A stretch of DNA of 64,000 bases from Bog-756 sp963812525 (GCA_963812525.1 CAWEVL010000009.1:806001-870000), one strand, 5' to 3'; counted from the stretch's first letter, positions 1-11,374 are shown. Numbers and translations are program-made. Notes: generated from the sequence alone by a model not told the origin.

Positions 1-665
1 AGCTTGTCCCCGTCGATCTCGGCGTCGAGCAGGGCCGAAGTCAGATCGTCCCGACCGGCTCGCCGTCGTTGGTCGACCATGTCCTGGTAGTAGGCGACCA
101 GGGTCATGGCCGCCTCCATGCCGGCCGGGGGGACGTCGAACACGCCGTCGTCGCGGTGCACCACCGTGTCGGCCAGCCGGCGGATCTCGGCCCGGTCGGC
201 CCGCGGCACCCCGACCAGCTCCGAGATCACGTCCATGGGCAGCTTGCCGGCGAAGTCGGCGATGAAGTCGAACGTCCCCTGCTCGAGGGCGGGCTCGAGG
301 TGCTCGACGGCGATGTCCCGGATGTGCTCCTCCATCTGGGCCACCTTGGAGGGGGTGAACCCCTTGCCCACCAGGGAACGCATCCGGGTGTGACGGGGCG
401 GGTCGAGGGCCAGGAAGGACATGAACCGGTGGGCGTCGGGGCCGAAGGCGCTGGGCTCGAGGGACACCCCCTGCGCATTGGAGAACCCGTCCAGGTTGCG
501 GAAGGCGGCCAGGACGTCCTCGTGGCGGGAGAGGGCGTAGAAGTCGAGTTCGTCGTTGCGGTACACCGGGGCCTCGGCCCGCAGGCGGGCGTAGACCGGG
601 TAGGGATCCTCGTGGATCTCGTAGGCGTACGGGCTGTAGGTGACCGGCTGGCTGACCGTGGTCAT
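1..665 (-). CDS. cytochrome P450 (N-terminal part, cut by window edge)
   Basis: About 221 codons are present; the heme-binding C-terminal half lies outside the window. The protein opens MTTVSQPVTYSPYAYEIHED and contains the conserved bacterial P450 stretch LALDPPRHTRMRSLVGKGFT around residues 87-106, typical of soluble actinobacterial CYPs that hydroxylate terpenoid, steroid or fatty-acid substrates. The ATG at 663-665 overlaps the TetR stop codon by four bases (ATGA), so the two genes are translationally coupled and probably cotranscribed from the promoter near 1370. No frame break is seen. The substrate cannot be read from this part. The family call is firm. Confidence 0.9.
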   Translation of the reverse strand, partial: MTTVSQPVTYSPYAYEIHEDPYPVYARLRAEAPVYRNDELDFYALSRHEDVLAAFRNLDGFSNAQGVSLEPSAFGPDAHRFMSFLALDPPRHTRMRSLVGKGFTPSKVAQMEEHIRDIAVEHLEPALEQGTFDFIADFAGKLPMDVISELVGVPRADRAEIRRLADTVVHRDDGVFDVPPAGMEAAMTLVAYYQDMVDQRRRAGRDDLTSALLDAEIDGDK

Positions 666-1313
666 CGACGACTCCGGTTGCCGGTGGCGGTCCGGCGGCC
701 GCCGGCGGCCCGGTCGAGCATGAGGTCGGCGGCGGCGGCGACGAACTCGGGGATGTCCGGCGAGGGCAGGTGGCCCATCCCGGCGGCCAACAGCGCCCCG
801 GAGAAGGAGGTCTCGAGCACCCGCACCACCATCGGGTCGACGCCGGGGCCGACCGCGGCGGCCAGCCGGCGGTGGATGTCCGCTCCGATCCGGTCGCGGA
901 GGTGCTTGACGTCGGGCGTGGTGCTGAGCAGGGCCACGGTGCAGGCGTCGACCAGGGCGGGGCTCTCGGTGGTGAACAGCACCATGTCCCGCACCGTGTC
1001 GGCCACCCGGTCGTGCACCGGTCGGTCGGAGGTCGGCGTCGGCCGGGGCCAGCCCCTGCATGCGCCGCCACAGGACCTCGGCCAGCAGGTGGTCCTTCGA
1101 GCTGAAGTAGTTGTAGGCGGTGGCCGGGGCCACCCCCGCCCGCCGGGCCACGCTGCGCACGGTCAGACCCTGGTAGCCGACCGCCTCGATCTCGTCCTCG
1201 GTGGCCCGCACCAGCTGGGCCACGACCTCGGCCTGACGGGGCGAGAGGCGCCGGCGGGTGGCCTCGAAGACGGGTGGACCGTCGGGGGATCCGAGTACGG
1301 CCGCCTCGCTCAC
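662..1313 (-). CDS. TetR family transcriptional regulator (one frameshift)
   Basis: The N-terminal segment, read from a GTG at 1311-1313, carries a TetR helix-turn-helix: LTVRSVARRAGVAPATAYNY followed by FSSKDHLLAEVLW. The C-terminal ligand domain continues in another frame from about 1018 (HDRVADTVRDMVLF to the TGA at 662-664). One extra base between about 1015 and 1030 separates the two parts. An ATG at 1358-1360 opens a frame that stops just before the GTG, so the true N-terminus is uncertain. The gene heads a minus-strand unit with the P450 and diverges from the catabolic operon. Two abutting palindromes at 1368-1390 are its likely operator. Role as local repressor is inferred. Confidence 0.8.
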
Positions 1314-1367
1314 GGGGCCGCCCCCGTCGACGGGGGGCCGGAGGCGGTGGTGTGGCTCATTGTGTTG

Positions 1368-1390
1368 GACTATAGTCTGGACAGCTGTCC
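1368..1390. promoter_or_regulatory. two abutting palindromes, probable TetR operator
   Basis: GACTATAGTC (1368-1377) and GGACAGCTGTCC (1379-1390) are each perfect palindromes one base apart, both flanked by GGAC/GTCC half-sites. They lie about 55 bases upstream of the TetR start and about 140 bases upstream of the divergent dehydrogenase start. This is the standard position for an operator that controls both directions. Binding by the neighbouring TetR protein is inferred. Confidence 0.65.
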
Positions 1391-1532
1391 AAGTAAACCG
1401 TCACCGAGGTGGGTGGAGACCGGGCCACCCCACGGGGCCGTGGCGGCGACGGGCTCCGACGCCAGCATGCCATCATCACCTGACCGAGCACCGACACCAG
1501 CCCGGGACCGCTCCGACCGACAGGGAGACCCA

Positions 1533-2432
1533 GTGCCGAACGACCAACCAGCTCCCGGGGCCCGCCCGCCCTCCCCGCCGACCGTCGGAGTCATCGGCCT
1601 CGGTGCCATCGGCAACGGCGTGGCCGACGAGCGTGCTCCGAGCCGGACTCCCGCTGGTGGTGTGCGACGTGCGGGCCGAGGCCACCGAGCCGTATGCGGA
1701 CCGGGCCCTGGTGGCCTCCTCGGCGCTCGATCTGGTCGGCCGGTCCGACGTGGTGGTCGTGGCCGTGGTCAACGACGAACAGGTCGAGGGGCTGCTGTCC
1801 GGTCCCGAGGGGGACTGGCCGCCGCCGGCCCCGACACCATCTTCATCGTGGTCAGCACCATCTCGGCGTCGTGCGTCCAGGCCATCGGAGCCGAGGCCGA
1901 CCGGCTCGGGGTGGCCGTGCTCGACTGCGGGGTGACCGGCGGACCGGACGCCGCGGCCAGCGGCGAGCTGGTGTGCATGGTGGGTGGCGACCCGACGGTC
2001 ATCGAGCGGGTCGGGCCGGTGTTCGATGCCATCAGCTCGCTGGCCGTGACCATGGGGCCCTTCGGGTGCGGCCTGGCCGCCAAGCTGGCCCGCAACCTCA
2101 TCACCTACGGCTCGTGGCTGGCCGCCTACGAGGGCCAGCAGCTGGCCGAGGCCGCCGGCATCTCCCTGGCCAAGCTGGCCGAGGTGGTCAAGGCCAGCGA
2201 CGTCCACATCGGCGGCGCCTCCCGCCTGATGTTCCGCTCGACGGTGGCGCCGTTCACCGAGGCGGACGACAGGGGACTGGTGGGGGCCATGCAGGCGGGG
2301 GCCTCCCTGGCCCACAAGGACCTGGCCGCCGCCCTCGAACTGGCGGCGTCGCTCCACGTCGACCTGCCCCTGGCCGCCATGGCCGAACGCCGCACCGACG
2401 AGGTCTTCGGACTGGGCGAGGTGTCCGCATGA
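1533..2432 (+). CDS. NAD-binding 3-hydroxyisobutyrate/6-phosphogluconate dehydrogenase family protein (two frameshifts)
   Basis: From GTG 1533 the N-terminus reads VGVIGLGAIGNGVA, a Rossmann GxGxxG motif. After one extra base near 1626 the frame continues LRAGLPLVVCDVRAEATEPY. After a compensating missing base near 1810-1820 it returns to DTIFIVVSTIS, then VLDCGVTGGPDAAASGELVCMVGG (the substrate-binding G-x-T-G-G region) and KLARNLITYGSW with the catalytic lysine of this family. The product oxidises beta-hydroxy acids to semialdehydes with NAD(P). Its stop overlaps the next ATG (ATGA at 2429-2432), coupling it to the aldehyde dehydrogenase that could use the semialdehyde product. Exact substrate unknown. 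Confidence 0.8.
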   Translation: MPNDQPAPGARPPSPPTVGVIGLGAIGNGVADERAPSRTPAGGVRRAGRGHRAVCGPGPGGLLGARSGRPVRRGGRGRGQRRTGRGAAVRSRGGLAAAGPDTIFIVVSTISASCVQAIGAEADRLGVAVLDCGVTGGPDAAASGELVCMVGGDPTVIERVGPVFDAISSLAVTMGPFGCGLAAKLARNLITYGSWLAAYEGQQLAEAAGISLAKLAEVVKASDVHIGGASRLMFRSTVAPFTEADDRGLVGAMQAGASLAHKDLAAALELAASLHVDLPLAAMAERRTDEVFGLGEVSA

Positions 2433-3909
2433 CGACGTCGGCCGGCCCGGTGGCCGGCGAGGAGCGCATGCTCGTCGACGGGCAGCTGCGGACGGCACGG
2501 TCGGGCAAGACCTTCGAGGTGGTCAACCCGGCCACCGAAGCGGTCATCGGGGTGGTGGCCGACGGGGGGCCCGAGGACCTCGACGACGCCGTCACCGCGG
2601 CCCGCCGGGCCTTCGACGAGACGGAGTGGTCCACCGACGTCGGGCTGCGGGTGCGGGGCCTCCGGCAGCTCCAGGCGGCCTTGGGCGCCCACGCCGACGA
2701 TCTCCGGGCCATGACCGTGGCCGAGACGGGCTCGCCGGTCTCCTTCACCTACTCGGCCCAGCTCGACGCGCCGGTCGAGGGCCTCGGCTGGGTGGCCGAC
2801 CTGGCCGAGGCCTACCAGTGGGAGACCGACCTGGGGGACGCCTCGCCCATGGGCATCCCCTCCCACCGGTGGGTGCGCCGCGAGGCCACCGGCGTGGTGG
2901 GGGCCATCACCCCGTGGAACGTCCCCCATCAGATCAACCTGGCCAAGCTGGGTCCGGCCCTGGCCGCCGGCAACACCGTGGTCCTCAAGCCGGCTCCCGA
3001 CACCCCGTGGTGTGCCACCGTGCTCGGCCGGCTCATCGCCGAGGAGACGGACATCCCGCCCGGGGTGGTCAACATCGTCCCGTCCTCCGAGCACACGGTC
3101 GGGGCTCTGCTGTCCGCCGACCCGCGGGTGGACCAGATCAGCTTCACCGGCTCGACGGCCACCGGCAAGCGGGTCATGACGTCCGCCGCCGAGTCGCTCA
3201 AGAAGGTCTTCTTGGAGCTCGGGGGCAAGTCGGCCTTCGTCATCCTGGACGACGCCGACCTGCGGGGAGCGTGTGCCACCGCCGCCTTCACCGTGTGCAC
3301 CCATGCCGGCCAGGGCTGCGCCATCACCACCCGCCTGCTCGTGCCCCGCCGGCAGTTCGACGAGGCCGTGGACTCGACGGCCAAGGTGCTGGGCAAGCTG
3401 CCGGCCGGGGACCCCACCGACCCGGGCACCATCTGCGGACCCGCTGATCAGCGCCCGCCAACGCGACCGGGTGGAGGGCTACCTGTCCCTGGCCCTCGAG
3501 GAGGGGGGGACCGTCGTGACCGGTGGTGGGCGGCCCGAGCGGCCTGGACCGCGGCTACTTCGTCGAGCCCACGCTGATCGTCGGGCTGCCCAACACGGCC
3601 CGGGTGGCGCAGGAGGAGATCTTCGGGCCGGTGCTGGTGGTCATCCCCCACGACGGGGACGACGACGCGGTGGCCCTGGCCAACGACTCCGCCTACGGGC
3701 TGTCCGGTTCGGTGTGGTCGGCCGACCGGGACCGGGCCGTCGGCGTGGCCGACCGGATCCGCACCGGCACCGTCGGGATCAACGGAGGGCTGTGGTTCAG
3801 CCCCGACATGCCCTTCGGGGGCTACAAGCAGTCCGGGGTCGGGCGTGAGTCCGGCGTCGCCGGTTTCGAGGAGTACCTCGAGACCAAGTCGATCGCCGAG
3901 CCGGCGTGA
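2429..3909 (+). CDS. NAD(P)-dependent aldehyde dehydrogenase (two frameshifts)
   Basis: A complete aldehyde dehydrogenase of about 490 residues. Recognisable elements are the ATEAVIGVVADGG N-terminus, TPWNVPHQINLAKLGPALAAGNTVVLKPA (cofactor site), FTGSTATGKRV, the general-base region LELGGKSAFVILDDADL, and the catalytic cysteine in HAGQGCAITTRLLVP. Single extra bases near 3440 (after ICGP) and near 3537 break the C-terminal part into three frames. The last piece contains EEIFGPVLVVI and PFGGYKQSGVGRE, which are diagnostic. It oxidises an aldehyde or semialdehyde to the acid and sits between the dehydrogenase and the carboxymuconolactone-decarboxylase-like gene in one operon. Confidence 0.88.
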
Positions 3910-3936
3910 TCCGGCCCGGGCGGGGAGGTGGCAACT

Positions 3937-4357
3937 GTGGGTGAGCACGAGGCCGAAGCGGATGAGGGGAGCGCCGGGCACGATCGCCACTCGGCCCGGG
4001 CCCAGGGCATCGCCAAGATGGAAGAGGTCTACGGCTTCTCCGTCGACCCCGACGAGATCGCCGGGCCGTACGTGGACTTCACCGTCGACCACCTGTTCGG
4101 CGCGGTGTGGACCCGGCCCGGGCTCGACAACCGCGACCGCCGGCTGATGACCATCGGCGTCCTGGCCGCTCTGGGCCAGTCGCCAGCTGATCGAGATCCA
4201 GTTCCGGTCGGCCCTCGAGCGGGGCGAGCTGACCGAGGAGCAGGTCCGCGAGACCGTCCTCCACCTGACCCACTACATCGGTTGGCCGCTGTCGACCGGG
4301 GTCAACGCCGTCGCCGAGAAGGTCATCGCCCAGCGCCACCAGGCGGAGCAGGCGTGA
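3937..4357 (+). CDS. carboxymuconolactone decarboxylase family protein (one frameshift)
   Basis: About 140 residues. The first part (KMEEVYGFSVDPDEIAGPYVDFTVDHLFGAVWTRPGL, then RRLMTIGVLAALGQ) and, after one extra base near 4181-4184, QLIEIQFRSALERGELTEEQ and LHLTHYIGWPLSTGVNAVAE match the PcaC-like fold. GTG 3937 is preferred over GTG 3928 because GGGGAGG (3922-3928) then sits eight bases upstream. No CxxC pair is visible, so the peroxidase (AhpD) branch is unlikely. In the family, members decarboxylate 4-carboxymuconolactone or carry out related chemistry. The activity here is unproven; the gene lies within a catabolic operon and overlaps the next start. Confidence 0.75.
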
Positions 4358-5157
4358 GCCCCCACGACGAGCCGGACCCGGTGGCGCCGGCTCCCATGGT
4401 CCGCTTCGACTTCTCGGGCAAGGTGGCCATCGTCACCGGTTCCGGCGGTGGCATCGGCCAGGCCTACGCCGAGGCGCTGGCCGCGGCGGGCGCCTCGGTC
4501 ATGGTGGCCGACATCGCCGGAGAGAAGGCGGCCGAGGTGGCCCGGGCCATCGTCGACGCCGGAGGTGTGGCCCGGTCGGTCCGGCGTGGACGTGGCCGAT
4601 CCCGAGTCGGCCCGGGCCATGGCCGAGGCCACGGTGGAGGCCGTTCGGTGGCCTCGACTACCTGGTCAACAACGCCGCCATCTTCGGGGGCATGCAGCTC
4701 GACCTGCTGCTCACCGTGGACTGGGAGTACCTCAACCGCTTCCTGTCGGTCAACATGCTCGGTGCGCTCAACTGCGTCCGGGCCTGCTACCCGGCCCTGC
4801 GGGAGCGGGGCGGCGGGGCCATCGTCAACCAGTCGTCGACGGCGGCCTACCTGTACGCCGGGTTCTACGGACTGGCCAAGGCCGGGGTCAACTCGCTGAC
4901 CCAGCAGCTGGCCCACGAACTCGGCGGCCAGCACATCCGCATCAACGCCATCGCCCCGGGCCCCATCGACACCGAGGCCTCCCGGACGGTGGTGCCCGAC
5001 TCCTTCATGCAGCCGATCCTGGCCGGCCTGGCCCTCAAGCGCCAGGGGGAGACCACCGACCTGGTGGGCATGTGCCTGTTCCTGCTGTCCGACGAGGCCT
5101 CATGGATCACCGGGCCACGTGTTCAACGTCGACGGCGGCCAGGTGGTCCGTCCGTGA
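4354..5157 (+). CDS. short-chain dehydrogenase/reductase (three frameshifts)
   Basis: A classical SDR of about 267 residues. It shows the cofactor motif VTGSGGGIGQAYAEALAAAG, the NNAA motif (DYLVNNAAIFGG), the catalytic serine region VNQSSTAAY, and YxxxK in FYGLAKAG. PGPIDTEASRTV follows. Extra bases near 4582, 4646 and 5115 split it across three frames; it then ends HVFNVDGG...VVRP at the TGA 5155-5157, the usual SDR C-terminus. It overlaps the genes on both sides by four bases. It probably oxidises or reduces a hydroxyacyl intermediate of the operon's pathway. The family is certain, the substrate is not. Confidence 0.85.
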
Positions 5158-5950
5158 CCGACGGCCCGGAGGGCCCTGCCGGGTCGGCGCACCGTGTCGA
5201 GGTCGAGGACGCCGACGGTGTCCGGCTGCTCGCCTTCGACCGCCCCGAGGTCCGCAACGCCTTCGACGCGGCCGATGTACCGGGCGGTCGACCGGCGCCC
5301 TGGCCGACGCCCTGGCCGACGACGGGATCCACGCCGTGGTGCTGACCGGGCGCGGCCGGGCCTTCAGCTGCCGGCCAGGACCTGCGCGAGATGGCGGCCA
5401 TCGCCACCGGCGATCGCCGGTCCCGAGGCCGGCTCGGGCTTCCGCGACCTGCTGGACACCCTGCTGGCCTTCGACAAGCCGCTGCTGGCCGCGGTCCACG
5501 GCGTGGGCATGGGGCTCGGGTGCACCCTGCTCGGCCACGTGGACCTGGTGCTGATGGAACGGGGTGCCCGGCTCCGGGCCCCCTTCGCCCAGATGGGCGT
5601 GCCCCCCGAGGCGGCCAGCAGCTGGCTGCTCCCCGAGCGCCTGGGGTGGCAGCGGGCCGCCGCCGTCCTGCTGGCCTCGGAGTGGATCGACGCCGACCAG
5701 GCGGTGGCGTCCGGCCTGGCCCTGCGGGTGTGCGACGAGGGAACGGTGGTCGAGGAGACACTGGACCTGGCCCGCACCATCGCCTCCTTCCCGCCGCAGG
5801 GCACCCGGCAGATCAAGCGCCTGATGATGACCGCCCGCCGGCCGGCCGTCGAGGCGGCCCGGGCCCGGGAGGAGGCGGCCTTCGCCGCCCTGTTCGCCGA
5901 CCCGGCCACCAACCCCGGGGACGCGTCTCACCGCCGGCCTGGAGCGCTGA
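5154..5950 (+). CDS. enoyl-CoA hydratase/isomerase family protein (five frameshifts)
   Basis: A crotonase of about 263 residues, read from GTG 5154. The order is RVEVEDADGVRLLAFDRPEVRNAF, then TGALADALADDGIHAVVLTG (oxyanion-hole strand), GQDLREMAAIATGD, and VHGVGMGLGCTLLGHVDLVL with the second oxyanion glycine. Next come FAQMGVPPEAASSWLLPERLG and the trimerisation tail KRLMMTARRPAVEAARARE. Single extra bases are inferred near 5275, 5302, 5372, 5418 and 5921, the densest damage in this operon. Crotonases hydrate enoyl-CoA or cleave rings. Together with the SDR and a thioesterase this points to CoA-ester beta-oxidation-type steps. Confidence 0.85.
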
Positions 5951-5956
5951 GACCCC

Positions 5957-6815
5957 GTGCGCCTCGGGATCACCGCCTTCCTCACCGACCGCGACATGTC
6001 CCCGGCCGACCTGGCCCGGGCGGCCGAGGAGCGGGGCTTCCACTCGCTCTACGTCCCCGAGCACACCCACCTGCCGGTGCGGGACGCCACCCCGCCCGCC
6101 CTGGTCGAGGGGGTCCACCCGGACGACTACCGACGCAGCCTCGACCCGTTCGTGGCCCTGGCCACCGCGGCCTCGGTGACCGAACGGATCCTGTTGGGCA
6201 CCGGCGTGGTGCTGGCCGCCCAGCACGACCCCATCGTGCTGGCCAAGCAGGTCGCCACCCTCGACCACCTGAGCGGGGGGCGGGTGGTGTTCGGCACGGG
6301 CTTCGGGTGGAACCGGTCGGAGGCCGCCGACCACGGGGTGGAGTTCGCCGTGCGCCGCGAGATGGCCCGCGAGCACGTCCTGTGCATGCAGGCGCTGTGG
6401 AGCCAGGAGCAGGCCGAGTTCCACGGCGAGTTCGTCTCGCTCGACCCGTGTTGGAGCTGGCCCAAGCCGGTGCAGCAGCCCCGGGTGACCACGCTCATCG
6501 GGGGAGGGGCCAACCCCAAGGTGTTCGCGGCCGTCGCCGAGTACGCCGACGGGTGGATGCCCATCGGGGGATCGGGGCTCGCCGAGGCCCTGCCCCGGCT
6601 GCGTCGGGCCGTGGAGGAGCGGGACCGCGATCCCGACGCGGTCCGGGTGGTCCCGTTCGGCACCGTCCCCAACCGCGCAGAAGCTGGCCCACTACCAGCA
6701 ACTGGGCATCGACGAGGTGGTGCTCCGGGTGCCGTCGGGGACCGCCGCGGAGATGCTGGCCACCCTCGACGCCCACGCCGACCATCTCGAGCGCTTCGGA
6801 GGCGGGGATGCCTGA
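5957..6815 (+). CDS. LLM-class F420-dependent oxidoreductase (one frameshift)
   Basis: A bacterial-luciferase-like TIM barrel of about 285 residues. GTG 5957 begins MRLGITAFLTDRDMSPADLA, then EERGFHSLYVPEHTHLPVRD and ILLGTGVVLAAQHDPIVLAKQVATLDHLSGGR, then FGTGFGWNRSEA. One extra base near 6680 shifts the frame to QKLAHYQQLGIDEVVLRVPS and the end at TGA 6813-6815. The N-terminal pattern is that of the actinobacterial F420-dependent subgroup, though FMN cannot be excluded. It likely acts as an oxidoreductase or monooxygenase on the pathway substrate. The stop overlaps the next ATG. Confidence 0.82.
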
Positions 6816-7527
6816 GACCCCGACCCCAGGCCACCGCCCCACCGGCCAAGCCGTGGAGCGGTGGAGGCCGGGAGGAGCTGGCCGACGCCGTCCGGCGGCT
6901 GATGGCCCTGACGGTGACGGCGGCGGCGCCGGCCGAGGTGCTGGCCGAGGTGGCCCGGGGGGCCCGGGCCCTGGCCGATGCGCTGGACGGCTACGTGCCG
7001 GCGCTCGGCGCCGAGCCGAGGGAGCGGTTCGCCGAGCACTCGGTCCGGTCGGAGGAGGCCCACACCCTGGCCGCGGCCATGCCCTTCGACGTGGTCATCG
7101 GCTCCTGCAACCCGGTGGCCCTGCCCCTCACCGTCGAGTTCGATCCGCCTCGGGCCCTCGGGCTCGCCACCTTCACTGCTCCCTACGAAGGGGCCCCGGG
7201 CTGCGTGCACGGGGCCGTGCTGGCCGGGGCCTTCGACATCATGCTGACCGCGGCCAACGTCATCGCCGAGGGGGCCGGGCCGACGGTGGATCTCACCATC
7301 CGCTATCGGAAGCCGACGCTCATCGGCCAGCCGTGCCACTTCGAGGCCTGGGTCACCGAGCGTACCGATCGACGCACCTTCAGCCAGGGCCGCCTGACCC
7401 AGGGCGGCGTGGTCACCGTGGAGGCCGCGGGGAGTTCGCCACCCTGGACCGGGCGAGGATCCAGGCCATGCACCGGCGGGAGGCCCCCGGGCCCGGTCCC
7501 GACGGGCCGCCCGGCGAGGCCCGCTGA
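6808..7527 (+). CDS. PaaI-like hotdog-fold acyl-CoA thioesterase (two frameshifts)
   Basis: The core reads SCNPVALPLTVEFDPPRALG, then YEGAPGCVHGAVLAGAFD and VDLTIRYRKPTLIG, a hotdog thioesterase with the conserved HG of the PaaI/YiiD group. It is preceded by an alpha-helical extension (LMALTVTAAAPAEVLAEVAR). ATG 6808 overlaps the previous stop. A frame change near 6855 links it to the main frame. A missing G near 7430 leads to GEFATLDRARIQAMHRRE and the stop at 7525-7527. It is expected to release CoA from an acyl intermediate, and is the last enzyme of the operon before the transport protein. Confidence 0.72.
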   Translation: MPETPTPGHRPTGQAVERWRPGGAGRRRPAADGPDGDGGGAGRGAGRGGPGGPGPGRCAGRLRAGARRRAEGAVRRALGPVGGGPHPGRGHALRRGHRLLQPGGPAPHRRVRSASGPRARHLHCSLRRGPGLRARGRAGRGLRHHADRGQRHRRGGRADGGSHHPLSEADAHRPAVPLRGLGHRAYRSTHLQPGPPDPGRRGHRGGRGEFATLDRARIQAMHRREAPGPGPDGPPGEAR

Positions 7528-7641
7528 CCGGGGCGACCGCACGTCAGGGCGCGCCAGTCTCTAGAGTCTCGGGCGACCACACCGCCGGGGGGACAGGTCC
7601 ATGATCTGCCGGTCGTCGACAAGCAGGGGAGAACCGATCGC

Positions 7642-8953
7642 ATGACCACCACGACAGACCACGGGGCAACCACGCGCCACCGGACCCGATGGGCCGTGGT
7701 GCCCGTCTCGGTGGTGGTGGCCGCCTCGCTGGTCCTCGGCGCGTCGACCACCGGCATCGCCGCGGCGTCCACCACCCGGTCCACCATCCCGCCGTCGGCC
7801 TTCAGCGACCACACCGGCATCACGGCCAAGACGGTGTCCATCGGCAACGTCTCGACCCTGGTGGCCGGTCTGTTCAAGGGTGCGGCGGTGGGCGATCCAG
7901 GCCTTCGCCGACTACGTCAACACCGTGGGTGGCGTCTACGGGCGCAAGATCATCGTGGACAGCAGCGACGACGGCTACTCCGGCGGGCCCAACAAGCAGC
8001 AGACACAGGCCGACATCCAAAAGGACGTGGCCATGGTGGGTGGGTTCTCACTCGAGGACAACTTCGGTGGTGCCGTGCTCAAGGCCAACCCGCAGGTGCC
8101 CAACGTGACCGTCTCCCTCGACCTGGCCACCAACAACCTGCCCAACTCCTTCAGCCCGGCCCCGGCAGCCAACGGGTGGCTGCTCGGTCCCCTGGCCTAC
8201 TTCAAGACGAAGTACCCCAAGGCCGTCACCCATGCCGCGGCCATGGTGGCCGGTGAACCGTCGGCCATCGCCAAGTGGAACGCCGAGAAGTCGGCCATGC
8301 AGTCCATCGGCTACAAGGTGGTCTACGACCCCACCTTCGAGATCAGCCAGACCGAGTTCGACCAGAACGTGATCGCCATGAAGAACAAGGGCGTGAAGAT
8401 CCTGTTCCTCGAGCAGATGCCCCAGAACTACGCCGCCGCCGTGGTCCAGGCCCTCAATCAGCAGGACTTCCACCCCGTACTGGTCCTGGGCGGGTCGACC
8501 TACAGCGAGCAGCTGATCCCCAATGCCGGGGGCCCGTCGGCCATCAACGGCTCGTACATGGAGCAGAACACCTCGCTGTACCTGGGCGAGGACGCCGCCG
8601 CCATCCCGGCCATCGCCGCCTTCCAGACCTGGATCCAGAAGGCCTCACCCGGATTCAAGGCCGACCTCTACACGCTGTTCGGATGGTTGTCGGCTGAGCT
8701 GTTCACCCAGGCCCTGAAGGCGGCCGGACCCCATCCCAGCCGCGGGTCGATCCTCCAGCAGCTCCGGAAGATCACCTCGTTCTCGGGAGGCAACCTGGTG
8801 GGCACGGCCAATCCGGCAGCCAAGATCCCCACCAACTGCTATGTCATCGCCAAGATCGTCAACGGGAAGTTCCAGCGAGTGGACGACCCGCCGGCCAACG
8901 GCTCCAACCACGGCTACCGGTGCGACCAGCCGTTCTACTACGCCAAGTCCTAG
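7642..8953 (+). CDS. ABC transporter substrate-binding protein, branched-chain amino acid/amide type (one frameshift)
   Basis: An exported protein of about 436 residues. A basic N-terminus and hydrophobic segment (WAVVPVSVVVAASLVLGAST, residues 15-34) form a signal peptide. Then VSIGNVSTLVAGLFKGAAVG and, after one extra base near 7890, IQAFADYVNTVGGVYGRKI show a type I periplasmic-binding fold. Central elements include AMVGGFSLEDNFGG and VLVLGGSTYSEQLIPNAGG. ATG 7642 follows GGGGAGAA. In catabolic clusters these proteins bind amino acids, aromatic acids or urea-like ligands. No permease or ATPase gene is adjacent, so it may work with distant components or as a sensor. A hairpin follows the stop. 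Confidence 0.85.
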
Positions 8954-8983
8954 CGACCGGGCCCCGGGTCCGGCCGCCGGTCG
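8954..8983 (+). terminator. GC-rich hairpin after the solute-binding protein gene
   Basis: The arms CGACCGG (8954-8960) and CCGGTCG (8977-8983) pair perfectly and start one base after the TAG stop. There is no T tract, as is common in GC-rich actinobacteria. It lies at the end of the operon and ahead of the convergent rpsT gene. Confidence 0.5.
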
Positions 8984-9078
8984 ATGCCGACCGACCCGCC
9001 ATCGGGCCCGAGACGGGTGAAGGACAAGGAGGGAGTGCCGGGAGCGGGCGCGCCGGTGGCCCGGGACCAACCGGTGGA

Positions 9079-9347
9079 TCAGGCGTCCGCGCCCTGCGCC
9101 GCCGACCGCTTCATCAGCCGGGACTTGCGGTTGGCCGCCTGGTTCTTGTGGATGACGCCCTTGGCCGCCGCCTTGTCGATCCGCTTGATGGCCAGGCGCA
9201 GCGCCTCGTCGGCGTGCTCCGCGCCCTCCTCGAGGGCGGCGTGGGCCGACTTGGTGCGGGTCCGCAGCTCGGAGCGCACCGCCTTGTTGCGGGCCTGCGC
9301 TTGATGGTCTGACGGTTGCGCTTGATCTGGCTCTTGATGTTGGCCAC
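9079..9347 (-). CDS. rpsT: 30S ribosomal protein S20 (one missing base)
   Basis: Read from GTG 9345-9347: MANIKSQIKRNRQTIK, then the remaining frame RNKAVRSELRTRTKS and KGVIHKNQAANRKSRLMKRS to the stop at 9079-9081. This is the complete S20 pattern, about 89 residues, which binds 16S rRNA in the 30S subunit. The frame breaks near 9300 where one C is missing (AAGCGC/CAGGCC expected). Since a working S20 is expected in any growing cell, this strongly suggests a consensus error. The divergent arrangement with lepA is conserved in actinobacteria. Confidence 0.93.
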
Positions 9348-9570
9348 TGGGTTCCTCTGCTGCTGGTCGGTGGGCGGGCGGGTCGGTTGCGGGGGCGTGG
9401 GGGCCCGGTCCGACGGGAGATCTGAGCCCCGGGGCCGGCCCAGGGGGCCATGTCCGGAGACAGGACACGATAGCAGCCCGGTCGACGCCGTTCCCACCGG
9501 ACCGACCCGCCGCCACCCCCGGGCTCCCCACCCCCTGGGTGCCCGGGGACGGGGGCCGGGCCGGCTTGGG

Positions 9571-9576
9571 TACGCT
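9571..9576 (+). promoter_or_regulatory. TACGCT -10 box for lepA, near-leaderless
   Basis: TACGCT ends nine bases before the lepA GTG at 9586, and no Shine-Dalgarno sequence lies between. Transcription would start at or just before the start codon. Confidence 0.5.
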
Positions 9577-9585
9577 GGCCTCCCC

Positions 9586-11374
<1,789 letters not shown>

